Shown here in pieces: positions 42,970-52,832 of a DNA stretch of 64,000 nucleotides. The DNA lies in NCBI GenBank assembly GCA_024103355.1, contig JAGFIU010000010.1, forward strand, positions 62,001 through 126,000, in the 5' to 3' direction. Source of the DNA: Bacteroidota bacterium. Lineage in GTDB: Bacteria; Bacteroidota; Bacteroidia; NS11-12g; UBA955. Numbering within the stretch: the stretch's first letter is position 1; each line of letters begins with the position of its first letter. Both the position numbers and the translations under genes were made by a program. The notes below the pieces were generated by a model. The model ran no database searches, was not told where the DNA came from, and worked only from the letters and a program-made list of their open reading frames with translations.

Positions 42970-42996
42970 AAAAGCTCCCAAAGGAGCTTTTTTTTT
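42970..42996 (+). terminator. intrinsic terminator after tsf
   Basis: Arms 42970-42978 and 42983-42991 pair (AAAAGCTCC with GGAGCTTTT) around a CAAA loop, followed by a T tract to 42996. It divides the ribosomal operon from pyrH. Confidence 0.9.
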
Positions 42997-43024
42997 GCCT
43001 AATCTTTCAACCACTATAAACAAC

Positions 43025-43738
43025 ATGACAAAATTCAAAAGAATCCTTCTTAAACTCAGCGGAGAATCATTGATGGGAAATAACAATTTTGGTATTGACC
43101 CAAACATTTTAGAGCAATATGCCAACGAAGTAAAATCAGTGGTAGACTTGGGTGTGGAGGTTGCCATTGTGATTGGAGGAGGCAATATTTTCAGAGGGGT
43201 TCAAGGGGTTCAAAAAGGACTTGCAGACAGAGCACAAGCCGACTATATGGGAATGCTGGCAACTGTTATTAATGCCATGGCTTTGCAAGGTGCCTTAGAG
43301 AAAATAGGACTTTCAACAAGGTTGCAATCTGCCATCAAAATGGAACAGATATGCGAACCGTTTATTCGCAGAAAAGCTGTCAGACACCTTGAGAAAGGAA
43401 GGGTTGTTATTTTTGGTGCAGGCACAGGAAATCCATACTTTACAACTGATTCTGCGGCTTCTTTAAGAGCTGTTGAGATTGAAGCAGATGTGATTCTAAA
43501 AGGAACTCGTGTGGATGGCGTTTATTCAGCAGACCCCGAAAAAGACGCTTCAGCAACCAAATTTGATAATATCAGTTTTGCAGAGGTTTACAGCAAAGGA
43601 TTGAATATTATGGACCTTACTGCTATCACTCTTTGCAAAGAAAACAACTTGCCTATTTTAGTGTTTGATATGAATAAACCCGGGAATCTGCTTAAATTGA
43701 TGAAAGGAGAAGCTGTCGGAACTTTGGTTTCACAATAA
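43025..43738 (+). CDS. pyrH: UMP kinase
   Basis: About 237 residues, an amino-acid-kinase-fold UMP kinase that makes UDP. Marks: [73 protein letters not shown]. The ATG at 43025 gives the normal start; an earlier TTG in frame overlaps the terminator. It lies in the common tsf-pyrH order, but is separated by the terminator. frr, usually next, is replaced here by ung. Confidence 0.97.
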   Translation: MTKFKRILLKLSGESLMGNNNFGIDPNILEQYANEVKSVVDLGVEVAIVIGGGNIFRGVQGVQKGLADRAQADYMGMLATVINAMALQGALEKIGLSTRLQSAIKMEQICEPFIRRKAVRHLEKGRVVIFGAGTGNPYFTTDSAASLRAVEIEADVILKGTRVDGVYSADPEKDASATKFDNISFAEVYSKGLNIMDLTAITLCKENNLPILVFDMNKPGNLLKLMKGEAVGTLVSQ

Positions 43739-43748
43739 TAACAATGTC

Positions 43749-44423
43749 ATGTCAGTAATAAAACTGCATGAATCTTGGCTCAAATTTCTTGAAAAAGAGT
43801 TTGATACCGATTATATGAAAAACCTCAGAGCCTTTCTTCTACAGGAAAAAGCAGCAGGAAAAACAGTCTATCCTCAGGGAAATCAAATCTTTGAAGCACT
43901 TAATTTAACGCCTTTTAACAAAGTAAAAGTTCTTATTCTTGGCCAAGACCCTTATCACGGTGTAGGACAGGCGCATGGATTGAGTTTTTCTGTTCAGGAC
44001 GGTGTCAAATTTCCTCCATCACTTCAAAATATCTTCAAAGAGCTTGGTGCAGATTTAAACATTCCATTTCCTCGTTCCGGAAACTTGACCAAGTGGGCAG
44101 AACAAGGAGTACTCTTGCTCAATGCCACTTTAACAGTCAGACAATCAGAAGCCGGTTCTCATCAAAACAAAGGCTGGGAACTGTTTACTGACAAGATTAT
44201 CAGAACGGTTAGCGAACAAAAATCAAATGTCGTTTTTCTGCTTTGGGGAAAATTCGCTCAAGACAAAGCCACTTTGATAGACAGCCAAAAACATCTCGTT
44301 TTGATGGCATCGCATCCTTCGCCATTTTCGGCAGATAGAGGATTCTTTGGTTGCAAGCATTTTTCCAAAACCAATGAATATCTCATCAATAATAATATTG
44401 CCCCGGTTGATTGGAGATTGTAA
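43749..44423 (+). CDS. ung: uracil-DNA glycosylase
   Basis: A 224-residue family-1 UDG, which removes uracil from DNA. The catalytic Asp67 lies in [18 protein letters not shown], the catalytic His in [17 protein letters not shown], with KVLIL and LLLNATLTV also typical. It lies 10 nt after pyrH and is probably co-transcribed. With dut at 3.2 kb the window carries both uracil-exclusion genes. Confidence 0.97.
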   Translation: MSVIKLHESWLKFLEKEFDTDYMKNLRAFLLQEKAAGKTVYPQGNQIFEALNLTPFNKVKVLILGQDPYHGVGQAHGLSFSVQDGVKFPPSLQNIFKELGADLNIPFPRSGNLTKWAEQGVLLLNATLTVRQSEAGSHQNKGWELFTDKIIRTVSEQKSNVVFLLWGKFAQDKATLIDSQKHLVLMASHPSPFSADRGFFGCKHFSKTNEYLINNNIAPVDWRL

Positions 44424-44483
44424 TTGTTAAATCAAATCGCAAATTCTATTGACAAACAGCAAAATAGAATGCAGAAATTTATA

Positions 44484-44491
44484 TACTTTTG
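44484..44491 (+). promoter_or_regulatory. -7 promoter box upstream of the SAM riboswitch
   Basis: TACTTTTG followed by CAACC, a full TAnnTTTG match, 30 nt before the first paired base of the riboswitch. Transcription from here would include the whole aptamer. Confidence 0.6.
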
Positions 44492-44521
44492 CAACCGATT
44501 TCGGTCATTCACATAAGAAAT

Positions 44522-44621
44522 GTTATCAAGAAAGGTGGAGGGAATGGACCCTGAGAAACCTTGGCAACCTCTTTTTTTAAGAAAGGTGCTACATTCTACT
44601 CAATTCGTTGAGAGAGATAAC
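44522..44621 (+). promoter_or_regulatory. SAM-I (S-box) riboswitch aptamer
   Basis: The leader matches the S-box pattern: GTTATCAAGAAAGGTGGAGG (44522 on), then GGACCCTGAGAAACC and GGCAACC, then AAGGTGCTAC and a hairpin CTCAA-TTCG-TTGAG, closed by GATAAC at 44616-44621 which pairs with GTTATC at 44522-44527 (P1). The conserved GGTGGAGGG, GAAACC and GGCAACC blocks match well. S-box RNAs sense S-adenosylmethionine. Upstream of metH-metF, so it should lower methionine synthesis when SAM is plentiful. No obvious U-tract terminator follows, so control may act on translation or on an unusual stem. Confidence 0.92.
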
Positions 44622-44627
44622 CCAACA

Positions 44628-44656
44628 ATCAAGACATTCCAAAGCACTTCTTGATA
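44628..44656 (+). promoter_or_regulatory. possible expression platform of the SAM riboswitch
   Basis: TCTTGATA at 44649-44656 can pair with ATCAAGA at 44628-44634 (7 pairs) or with TATCAAGA at 44524-44531 (8 pairs), the 5' strand of P1. The two pairings exclude each other, so this could be the switching helix. It ends 27 nt before the metH ATG. Confidence 0.45.
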
Positions 44657-44682
44657 GCATTTCAAAACAGAAAAAATTTGAA

Positions 44683-47600
44683 ATGAAAATTAAAAAGAAG
44701 TTAACGGATTTATTACAACAAAGAATACTCATACTTGATGGTGCTATGGGCACTATGATTCAACGCTATAAACTTTTAGAAGAGGATTATAGAGGGGAAC
44801 GATTTAAGGATTGGAAACATTCGCTCAAAGGCAATAATGATTTGCTTTCGATTACGCAGCCTCAGATTATAAGTGCAATTCATAGGGAGTATTTGGCAGC
44901 CGGTTCTGATATCATCGAAACCAATACTTTTTCATCCACAACCGTAGCAATGGCAGATTATCACATGGAGGAATTGGTTTATGAACTTAATTATAATTCA
45001 GCAAAAATTGCACGTGAAGCCTGTGATGAATTTACTGCAAAAAACCCATCTAAACCCAGATTTGTTGCCGGTGCAATAGGACCCACCAACAGAACAGCCT
45101 CTTTGTCTCCCAATGTGAATGATCCCGGATTTCGTGCCATAACTTTTGAAGAATTACGCAAAGCATATAAACAACAAGCAGAAGCACTCTTAGATGGCGG
45201 TGCGGATATATTGCTTGTAGAAACAATCTTTGATACTTTGAATGCAAAAGCAGCTTTGTTTGCTATAGACCAAATTCAAGAAGAAAGAGACATTGATATT
45301 CCTATCATGGTTAGTGGAACCATTACGGATGCCTCAGGGAGAACACTTTCAGGACAAACCGCAGAAGCATTTTTGATATCAATTTCACACCTTGATTTAT
45401 TGAGTGTGGGTTTCAATTGTGCCTTGGGTGCAAAACAACTGACACCCTATCTGAAAACGATTGCAAACAAAACGGAATATTTCACCTCTGTTTATCCCAA
45501 TGCAGGACTGCCTAATGCTTTTGGTCAGTATGATGACACACCGGAATATATGTTGGAGCAGGTTAAAGAGTATGTGGACAAAAGTTTGGTCAATATTCTT
45601 GGTGGCTGCTGTGGCACAACTCCGGCACATATCAAAGCTTTTGCTGACTTTGTTGATTCAAATGCGTACAAATTGAGGAATCCAAAACAAAAATCACAAG
45701 AAAATGCTAAAGTTAAACCATTGAGACTTTCCGGACTCGAACCATTGGTAATCACGTCAGAGTCAAATTTTATCAATGTAGGTGAAAGAACCAATGTAGC
45801 CGGTTCAAAAAAATTCCTCAGACTGGTTAAGGAAGAAAAATATGCCGAGGCATTAGATATAGCAAGAGAACAAGTTGAAGGTGGTGCACAAATTCTGGAT
45901 GTAAACATGGATGACGGGTTGCTTGACGGGGTGAATGCAATGATTAAATTTCTTAACCTGATAGCTTCTGAACCTGATATTGCCAAAATACCGTTGATGA
46001 TTGATTCTTCTAAATGGGAAATATTGGAAGCCGGATTGAGAGTAGCACAAGGAAAATGTGTTGTTAACTCCGTTTCTCTCAAAGAAGGAGAAGAAAAATT
46101 CATCAAAGAAGCCACTATTATCCGAAGGTATGGTGCTGCAATGATTGTGATGGCATTTGATGAAATCGGACAAGCAGATAACTATCAGAGAAGAATCGAG
46201 ATTTGTAAACGCTCTTACGACTTGTTGGTTAACAAAGTTCATTTTCCTCCGGAAGATATCATCTTCGATTTGAATATTTTTCCTGTTGCAACGGGTTTGG
46301 AAGAACACAAGAGAAATGCCTTGGATTTTATTGAAGCAACAAGATGGGTCCGTCAAAATTTACCCTTTGTTTCCGTCAGTGGCGGTGTGTCTAACGTTTC
46401 TTTCTCATTCAGAGGAAATGACACAGTACGAGAGGCTATGCATTCCGTTTTCCTTTATCATGCAATCAAAGCCGGGATGAACATGGGAATCGTAAATCCC
46501 TCATTGCTTACAGTATATGATGATATTCCCAAAGAACTGTTGGATTTGGTTGAGGATGTGATGCTCAATCGCAGAGAAGATGCCACAGAGCGACTATTGG
46601 AATATTCAGAAAATGTAAAATCGGTTAAAAAAGAGAAAACGGAAGACCTAGCTTGGAGAAATGAGGATGTTCAAAGTAGAATCACCCATGCTTTGGTAAA
46701 AGGAGTTGACAAGTACATTATTGAAGATGTAGAAGAAGCAAGAATTCAATCACCCAAACCTTTAGATGTTATTGAAATCAACCTGATGAATGGAATGGGA
46801 GTGGTAGGAGATTTATTTGGGAGTGGAAAAATGTTTTTACCTCAGGTGGTAAAATCAGCGCGGGTGATGAAAAAAGCAGTAGCATATCTACAACCCTTTA
46901 TTGAAGCTGAAAAAGACAATACAAAGCCCTCAGCAGGAAAAATTGTGATGGCAACCGTAAAAGGTGATGTTCATGATATTGGCAAGAATATAGTATCGGT
47001 TGTTTTGGGGTGTAATAATTACGAAATAGTGGATTTAGGCGTTATGGTACCCTGTGAAAAAATTATTCAGACTGCGATTGATGAAAAGGCAGATGCCATT
47101 GGCCTGAGCGGTTTGATTACTCCGAGTTTGGATGAAATGATACATGTAGCTTCTGAGTTAGAAAGAAAAAACATTAAGCTGCCTTTGCTCATTGGCGGAG
47201 CTACAACATCCAAAGCACATACTGCTGTCAAGATTGACCCGGCATATTCACAAACTGTGGTTCATGTCAATGATGCTTCCAGAGCGGTTGGTGTAGTTTC
47301 AAATCTTATCAATAAAGAGAAATCATCAGATTATGGTTTGGAAATGAAAAAGGAATATGCAGCTTTCAGGCAACAATTTCTAAACCGAAGGAGTAACAAA
47401 GAGTATATTTCTTTGGAATATGCAAGAGAAAATCGCTATAAGATTGATTTTAAGAAAGAAGATATTGTTAAACCCAAGCATTTGGGAATTACAATCATTG
47501 AAGACCAGGATTTAGAAAAACTATTGCCATTCTTTGATTGGTCACCTTTTTTCAGAAGTTGGGAACTTCATGGTAAATTTCCTGAAATATTGGAAGATGA

Positions 47601-48369
47601 AAAAATCGGAAAACAAGCCCAAGAGGTTTTTAAAGATGCACAAGCCATAGTTGAGGATATTATCAAAAATAAAAGGTTAAAAGCACGGGCAATATTTGGG
47701 TTATTTTCTGCAAACTCCGTCAATGATGACCTCTATGTCAAAGATGAAAAGGGAAACAAAACAGCAAAATTTATAACCCTTAGACAACAGTATAAAAAAT
47801 CGGATAACAGCTATTTGGCCTTGGCGGATTTTGTTGCACCGGAAGAAAGCGGATTGACTGACTACATGGGTTGTTTTTGTGTAAGTGCCGGCTTTGGAAC
47901 CGAAGAAATGGTTGCTGAATACAAAAACAAACTGGATGACTACAACGCAATCTTGGTACAGGCATTGGCAGACCGTTTCGCTGAAGCTTTTGCAGAATAT
48001 TTACATCACCAAGTAAGGACTAACTATTGGGGATATGCTCCTGCGGAGAGTTTGAGCAATAAAGAAATTATACAAGAATCCTATCAGGGAGTTCGTCCTG
48101 CACCCGGATATCCTGCATGTCCCGACCATTTGGACAAACGGACAATTTGGAATTTACTTCAAGTAGAAGAAAAAATTGGAGTTCAACTGACAAAAGGATT
48201 CGCAATGTGGCCGGCTGCTAGTGTGAGCGGATATTATTTTGCACACCCTATGAGCAAATATTTTGGAGTAGGAAAAATTCAAAATGACCAGTTTCAGGAT
48301 TATTTGAAACGCAGGGAAATCTCAGAAGAGGAGGCAAGAAAATGGCTGAATGCCAATCTTGCTGATTAA
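44683..48369 (+). CDS. metH: cobalamin-dependent methionine synthase
   Basis: About 1,228 residues, full-length MetH. In order: homocysteine domain ([13 protein letters not shown] near residue 15, zinc Cys in SVGFNCALG and [10 protein letters not shown]), methyltetrahydrofolate domain ([15 protein letters not shown]), cobalamin cap and B12 domain ([25 protein letters not shown]) and the SAM-binding activation domain ([26 protein letters not shown]). It methylates homocysteine to methionine with B12. The ATG at 44683 is preferred over an earlier start inside the riboswitch. In operon with metF 14 nt downstream. Confidence 0.98.
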   Translation: MKIKKKLTDLLQQRILILDGAMGTMIQRYKLLEEDYRGERFKDWKHSLKGNNDLLSITQPQIISAIHREYLAAGSDIIETNTFSSTTVAMADYHMEELVYELNYNSAKIAREACDEFTAKNPSKPRFVAGAIGPTNRTASLSPNVNDPGFRAITFEELRKAYKQQAEALLDGGADILLVETIFDTLNAKAALFAIDQIQEERDIDIPIMVSGTITDASGRTLSGQTAEAFLISISHLDLLSVGFNCALGAKQLTPYLKTIANKTEYFTSVYPNAGLPNAFGQYDDTPEYMLEQVKEYVDKSLVNILGGCCGTTPAHIKAFADFVDSNAYKLRNPKQKSQENAKVKPLRLSGLEPLVITSESNFINVGERTNVAGSKKFLRLVKEEKYAEALDIAREQVEGGAQILDVNMDDGLLDGVNAMIKFLNLIASEPDIAKIPLMIDSSKWEILEAGLRVAQGKCVVNSVSLKEGEEKFIKEATIIRRYGAAMIVMAFDEIGQADNYQRRIEICKRSYDLLVNKVHFPPEDIIFDLNIFPVATGLEEHKRNALDFIEATRWVRQNLPFVSVSGGVSNVSFSFRGNDTVREAMHSVFLYHAIKAGMNMGIVNPSLLTVYDDIPKELLDLVEDVMLNRREDATERLLEYSENVKSVKKEKTEDLAWRNEDVQSRITHALVKGVDKYIIEDVEEARIQSPKPLDVIEINLMNGMGVVGDLFGSGKMFLPQVVKSARVMKKAVAYLQPFIEAEKDNTKPSAGKIVMATVKGDVHDIGKNIVSVVLGCNNYEIVDLGVMVPCEKIIQTAIDEKADAIGLSGLITPSLDEMIHVASELERKNIKLPLLIGGATTSKAHTAVKIDPAYSQTVVHVNDASRAVGVVSNLINKEKSSDYGLEMKKEYAAFRQQFLNRRSNKEYISLEYARENRYKIDFKKEDIVKPKHLGITIIEDQDLEKLLPFFDWSPFFRSWELHGKFPEILEDEKIGKQAQEVFKDAQAIVEDIIKNKRLKARAIFGLFSANSVNDDLYVKDEKGNKTAKFITLRQQYKKSDNSYLALADFVAPEESGLTDYMGCFCVSAGFGTEEMVAEYKNKLDDYNAILVQALADRFAEAFAEYLHHQVRTNYWGYAPAESLSNKEIIQESYQGVRPAPGYPACPDHLDKRTIWNLLQVEEKIGVQLTKGFAMWPAASVSGYYFAHPMSKYFGVGKIQNDQFQDYLKRREISEEEARKWLNANLAD

Positions 48370-48383
48370 TACAAACACAGACA

Positions 48384-49340
48384 ATGAAGATAACAGAACA
48401 TATAAAAAACGCAAAAGGAAAAACACTTTTTTCTGCTGAAATAGTGCCGCCTACCAAGGGTACAAGTATCGAAGACTTATACAAGAATATTGACCCTTTA
48501 ATGGAGTTTAAACCACCTTTTATTGATGTTACTACATCAAGAGAAGAATATGTGTTTATTGAGCGCGGAAACGGATTGATGGAGAGAAAAATTACCCGTA
48601 TGAGACCCGGTACCATTGGTATTTGTGCGGCTATTCAACATAAGTATAATGTGGACACTGTCCCCCATGTTCTTTGCGGTGGTTTTACAAAAGAAGAAAC
48701 AGAGTATCTTTTGATTGATTGCCTTTATTTGGGTATTGATAATGTGATGGCACTTAGAGGAGATGCCATGAAAGGTCAAAATCATTTTCAACCCACAGAA
48801 GGAGGACACGCTTACGCTAAAGATTTGGTGAGACATATCAATGATTTGTGTGATGGCAAATACCTCAGCGGAGAGATTACACACGAATACAACAATCGCT
48901 TTTGTATCGGAGTTGCGGGTTATCCCGAAAAACATATAGAAGCCCCATCACTTCAATATGATTTACAAAAACTTAAGGAAAAAGTAGATGCAGGCGCCCA
49001 TTATGTGGTTACACAAATGTTTTTTGAAAACAAAAAACTCTTTAGGTTCGTTGAACAAGCACGTGCAATCGGAATCAATGTGCCCATTATTCCGGGTATC
49101 AAACCCATTGCAACAAAAAACCATCTTAAAATGCTTCCAAAAGTCTTTAAAATTGATTTGCCTGAAGAACTGATCAAAGAAGTTGAATCAGCAAAAGACA
49201 ACAATACTATCAAACAAATTGGTATTGAATGGGCTGTTAATCAATGCAAAGAACTCATTAATTTCGGAGTTCCGGTTTTGCACTTTTATTCAATGGGAAA
49301 GAGTGACAATATCAAACAAATTGCAAAAGAGGTTTTTTAA
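48384..49340 (+). CDS. metF: methylenetetrahydrofolate reductase
   Basis: A 318-residue FAD-dependent MTHFR, which makes the 5-methyl-THF used by MetH. Blocks: FSAEIVPPTKG with the catalytic Glu, VPHVLCGGFTKEETEYLLIDC, LGIDNVMALRGD, FCIGVAGYPEKHIE, GAHYVVTQMFFENK and VPIIPGIKPI. Length is typical. It is the second gene after the SAM riboswitch, so both steps of methyl transfer are controlled together. Confidence 0.97.
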   Translation: MKITEHIKNAKGKTLFSAEIVPPTKGTSIEDLYKNIDPLMEFKPPFIDVTTSREEYVFIERGNGLMERKITRMRPGTIGICAAIQHKYNVDTVPHVLCGGFTKEETEYLLIDCLYLGIDNVMALRGDAMKGQNHFQPTEGGHAYAKDLVRHINDLCDGKYLSGEITHEYNNRFCIGVAGYPEKHIEAPSLQYDLQKLKEKVDAGAHYVVTQMFFENKKLFRFVEQARAIGINVPIIPGIKPIATKNHLKMLPKVFKIDLPEELIKEVESAKDNNTIKQIGIEWAVNQCKELINFGVPVLHFYSMGKSDNIKQIAKEVF

Positions 49341-49378
49341 TATCTGAAAACAGGCTTCAAAATGTTAAAAGCTAAAAC

Positions 49379-51235
49379 TTATTGCACATTCCCCTGACCT
49401 TTTAGGTAGCGGTACCGGTTTCTGGCTTCAAATGAATACAAACTGCCGCTATAGTCGAGCAAGAGTTTTTCATAAGTTTCAATGGCTTTTTGTTTGTTGT
49501 TCAACCTGAAATCATAGAGTCTTGCGAGCGATATCAATGCATCATCAGCCAAAATATCAAAATAATATTTCTGTATCAGGTCTTGGTAGTAACTCACTGC
49601 GGAGTCAATATTCCCGGTCTTTTCGGCTATTTTAGCTTTTAGAAAAAGTATATCGTCAGAGAGTTCGTTGTATTTGATTTTTTTCTGCAAAGAATCCAAC
49701 TCTGCAATACTCTCGGAAATCTTGTTTTGATATAAAAGAAACTCTGCTTTTGCATATTGTTTTAAGGCTTCATCAGAAGTATCCAAGCCTGTATTTTCAA
49801 TGATTTGCAAAGAAAGTTCTATCGCGTTGTTTGAAATCAGTTGTGTAGTAGCACCTTTAAGCACTTCCAACTGTGTTAATGCCCACTCAAAGTCGCCTCT
49901 GAAATAACATAATCTTGCGAATTTGAAACGCGCTTCCTGACCAAGAGGATCATTGGCAAAATCTGTTTCTATCTGTTTGTAAAGCAAATGGGCTTCCCAT
50001 TCTTCTCCGGCAATCAGATAAGCATCAGCCAATTTAAGTTTTGCAGCACCTCTCTGAACTTTAGAGATAGAGGCATTATCAATATAATTTTTTATCTCGT
50101 CAATGCCCTTTTTGGGTTGATTCAAATAGTTGATATAAAGGTCTGCAAGATCAAGACGGGCATTCTCGGCACCCGGCAAATAACCTCTGTCATTGAGAAA
50201 AGCTATATAATCTTGTGCAAGTTTTTCCAGCTCTTGTTTGCCGGCACCGCTCCCTTTTTGGATTTTAAGCAAACGGGTTTTGAGTAAACCACTCACAGCA
50301 TTGTTGTAAAAATAAAAATCCTTGCCTCGTTCAGCCAAGTTTTCATAACACTTAATAGCTGTGCCATAAGCCTCATTGTCCAAACATACTTGTGCAAGTT
50401 CTATTAAATCCCTTCCGGTTTTGCCGGTTCTCAAGTCTAAAGCACGGATTTGCAAAAAGGCACCTTCCCAATCTTTTTGTTGAACAAATGTCCAAAACAA
50501 CAATTCCTGATAGGCTTCATTATCCGGATTTTTTTGCAAACGGGAAATCAACTCTTTTTTCAGTTGTTCAAAGTGTTTATCTTCAGTCAGATAGAGTTGT
50601 AATCTGGATTTTACTTGTTCAAGATAAAAAGTGTTAAACTCAAGATAATCAAGAAACTCACTGAAAACCGCTCCGTATTCTCCTTTAGAAGCATACAAAT
50701 CTGCCAATTCCATAGCATAAGAACGCTCGTTTTGATTGTATTTTCGAGCTTCCAGATAAGTCTGAATAGCAAGATCGATATAGCCTCTCTTATTAAAGGC
50801 TGTTGCTAATTGAGGTGCTTGTCCCTTGTAGTAAATCTTTGTATCCTTTATCAATTCCTCAAACACTTTTTGTGATTTTTTGGATTCACCGGATTTATCC
50901 AAAGTCCAGCCGTAGTCAACTTTGATTGATGGGTTATCAGGAAATTTTTTTGATTGTTTTTGGGTAAATTTAACAGCATCCTTATAGTTTTCAAGCTTTA
51001 TCAAGCATTGTAAATAATTTTCGTAATAAGTGTAAGAATATCGGTTTTTGTTCAGTAACTCTTCATACAGCTCTAATGCTTTTTCATATTCACCCGAAGC
51101 AAAATAGGTGGCAGCAAGTTTTTCTTTGTTATCATTGGGGTTTGTTTGGGCAACAATGTTTTGTAAACCCGACAAAGTCAGGAATAAAAACAAGATACAA
51201 TGTTTGCCATAAATAGCCAATGATTTCAATAGCAT
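49379..51235 (-). CDS. tetratricopeptide-repeat protein, secreted or envelope
   Basis: A 618-residue protein with a signal peptide (CILFLFLTLSGLQNIVAQ) and about 12-14 TPR helix pairs, for example AATYFASGEYEKALELYEEL, GRDFYFYNNAV-type breaks, AFLLYQNKISESIAELDSL and ISLARLYDFRLNNKQKAIETYEKLL. TPR arrays bind partner proteins; in Bacteroidota such periplasmic TPR proteins occur near T9SS or cell-division genes. No catalytic residues. It starts directly at the nfu stop and is probably co-transcribed with it. Partner unknown. Confidence 0.83.
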   Translation of the reverse strand: MLLKSLAIYGKHCILFLFLTLSGLQNIVAQTNPNDNKEKLAATYFASGEYEKALELYEELLNKNRYSYTYYENYLQCLIKLENYKDAVKFTQKQSKKFPDNPSIKVDYGWTLDKSGESKKSQKVFEELIKDTKIYYKGQAPQLATAFNKRGYIDLAIQTYLEARKYNQNERSYAMELADLYASKGEYGAVFSEFLDYLEFNTFYLEQVKSRLQLYLTEDKHFEQLKKELISRLQKNPDNEAYQELLFWTFVQQKDWEGAFLQIRALDLRTGKTGRDLIELAQVCLDNEAYGTAIKCYENLAERGKDFYFYNNAVSGLLKTRLLKIQKGSGAGKQELEKLAQDYIAFLNDRGYLPGAENARLDLADLYINYLNQPKKGIDEIKNYIDNASISKVQRGAAKLKLADAYLIAGEEWEAHLLYKQIETDFANDPLGQEARFKFARLCYFRGDFEWALTQLEVLKGATTQLISNNAIELSLQIIENTGLDTSDEALKQYAKAEFLLYQNKISESIAELDSLQKKIKYNELSDDILFLKAKIAEKTGNIDSAVSYYQDLIQKYYFDILADDALISLARLYDFRLNNKQKAIETYEKLLLDYSGSLYSFEARNRYRYLKGQGNVQ

Positions 51236-51793
51236 TTAAATTTCTGCTTCGACCGCTTGTACTTCCGGAACCATGCGTTTGAGCAGGCTCTCAATTCCGG
51301 CTTTCAGTGTAAAGGTAGAAGACGGACAACCGCTGCATGAGCCTTTCATTACAACCGTAACAATGCCGTCTTTAAAAGATTTGAAGGAAATAGCACCGCC
51401 ATCCATTTCAACAGCCGGCTTAACATGGTCATCCAATAATTGTTTAATCTTAAAAACCACTTCACTCTCATGCTCTTCGCTCATTTCTTTTGACTTGGAA
51501 ACAATTTGAATTCCACTTTCTATTAGTTTTTTAACAGAATCCTTGATTACAGGAGCAAGTTCACGCCAATCTGCTTGAGGTTTTTTGGTAATAGAAACAA
51601 AGTTATTCATAATAAAAACCCCTTCTACATCGGGATTTTCAAAAAGTGCCAATGCAAGAGGCGAGTCTGTTGCTTCTTCTTTTGTTCTAAAATCGGCACT
51701 GTCATTTGGTAATATCATTTTGTTGAGAACGAATTTCAAAGATTCGGGGTTGGGTGTTCCTTCAACAAATACGCTAATCGAATTCTGAGTCAT
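51236..51793 (-). CDS. Nfu-type iron-sulfur cluster carrier
   Basis: A 185-residue protein with an N-terminal Nfu_N scaffold domain (ISVFVEGTPNPESLKFVLNK) and a C-terminal NifU-like domain. Two Cys in GSCSGCPSSTFTLKAGIE hold an Fe-S cluster. Nfu proteins carry clusters from the assembly machine to targets. The TPR gene follows with no gap. Promoter box 26 nt upstream. Confidence 0.93.
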   Translation of the reverse strand: MTQNSISVFVEGTPNPESLKFVLNKMILPNDSADFRTKEEATDSPLALALFENPDVEGVFIMNNFVSITKKPQADWRELAPVIKDSVKKLIESGIQIVSKSKEMSEEHESEVVFKIKQLLDDHVKPAVEMDGGAISFKSFKDGIVTVVMKGSCSGCPSSTFTLKAGIESLLKRMVPEVQAVEAEI

Positions 51794-51819
51794 TATAATG
51801 TGTTTATTTTATTGACTTG

Positions 51820-51827
51820 CAAAGATA
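51820..51827 (-). promoter_or_regulatory. -7 promoter box for nfu
   Basis: Minus-strand TATCTTTG followed by CAAG, a full TAnnTTTG match, 26 nt before the ATG at 51793. Confidence 0.55.
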
Positions 51828-51995
51828 ATACACAAATGGATTCTAATTACCTCAAACGATTGTCAATAAACCTCAGTTTGTCGAAGTATGGTGTTGGGAT
51901 AAAGGTTGAACGGATTAGCATTAATGAGTTGAAGAGAAAACTATAAACCGATTTCTTGCACATGAAAACGCTTTAGGAAAATTATTTACTCTCAA

Positions 51996-52003
51996 TATCT
52001 TTG
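51996..52003 (+). promoter_or_regulatory. -7 promoter box for the outer-membrane protein gene
   Basis: TATCTTTG followed by CC, a full TAnnTTTG match, 12 nt before the ATG at 52016. A TTG start inside the box is rejected. Confidence 0.55.
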
Positions 52004-52015
52004 CCGCTGTCAAGT

Positions 52016-52831
52016 ATGCGTGTTTCTGTTAAGCCGGTATTACTGTTTCTGATTCTATTATTTGGATTGGGAACAACGCTGTTTTCACAAACACCGGGCA
52101 AAAAATCACGTGCACAAAACAAGCGCTTAACTACAGAACCGCACTTGCCGGTTGTTCAAATAGATTTTAATTATGCATTTCACCAACCTATGGGACTGCT
52201 TAACGAACGCTTTACAAACTTTAATGGCGTTGGAATAGGTGCGAGTTACAGATGGGAGAGTAAAGTGCTTGTCGGATTCAATTTTGGTGCAATGTGGGGT
52301 GGAGGAGTCAAGGAAAACAATACATTAGATTCACTTATTGGACCCTCCGGAAATCTCATTGACAACAATGGAAATTTGGCAATTATCAGACTTTTTTCTC
52401 GAGGCTATCACACCGATGCATTTGTAGGATATTTATTGAACACAAGAAAGAAAAATCCTAATTCAGGCTTTATTTTCAGGGTAGGTGCAGGTTATTTGGA
52501 ACACAAAATCAAGTATCAACACACTCTGAATATTATGCCTCAATTAGAGAACGGAATGTACAAAGGATATGACAGGCTCACAAGCGGTTTTATGCTTACA
52601 CAGTTTGTTGGTTATCAATATAGTTCCTATCTAAAGAGAATTCATTTTTGGGGTGGAATTGAGTTATCTGAAGGTTTTACTAAAAACCGAAGGGGTTTTA
52701 ACTACGATACACGACAATTTGATACAAAACTCAGAAAAGACAACCTGCTTACATTTAGAATCGGCATTATGATACCCATATACCGATACGGCAGAGGAGA
52801 AAAAGAAGGAACAGAAATTTATTTTGATTGA
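52016..52831 (+). CDS. outer-membrane beta-barrel-like protein
   Basis: About 271 residues. A signal peptide (VLLFLILLFGLGTTLFSQ) is followed by a basic linker and strands with alternating hydrophobic residues (VVQIDFNYAFHQPMG, VGIGASYRWESKVLVGFNFGAMW, GFIFRVGAGYLEHKIKY, LTFRIGIMIPIYRYGRG), typical of a small outer-membrane barrel of 8-10 strands. Function unknown. The waaA start lies 1 nt after its stop, so the pair is co-transcribed, suggesting a role near lipid A or the outer membrane. Confidence 0.72.
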   Translation: MRVSVKPVLLFLILLFGLGTTLFSQTPGKKSRAQNKRLTTEPHLPVVQIDFNYAFHQPMGLLNERFTNFNGVGIGASYRWESKVLVGFNFGAMWGGGVKENNTLDSLIGPSGNLIDNNGNLAIIRLFSRGYHTDAFVGYLLNTRKKNPNSGFIFRVGAGYLEHKIKYQHTLNIMPQLENGMYKGYDRLTSGFMLTQFVGYQYSSYLKRIHFWGGIELSEGFTKNRRGFNYDTRQFDTKLRKDNLLTFRIGIMIPIYRYGRGEKEGTEIYFD

Positions 52832-52832
52832 T

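Noticed and set aside
44608-44682. Upstream start of metH at 44608
   Set aside because: It lies inside the SAM riboswitch and adds residues not seen in MetH; the ATG at 44683 fits.
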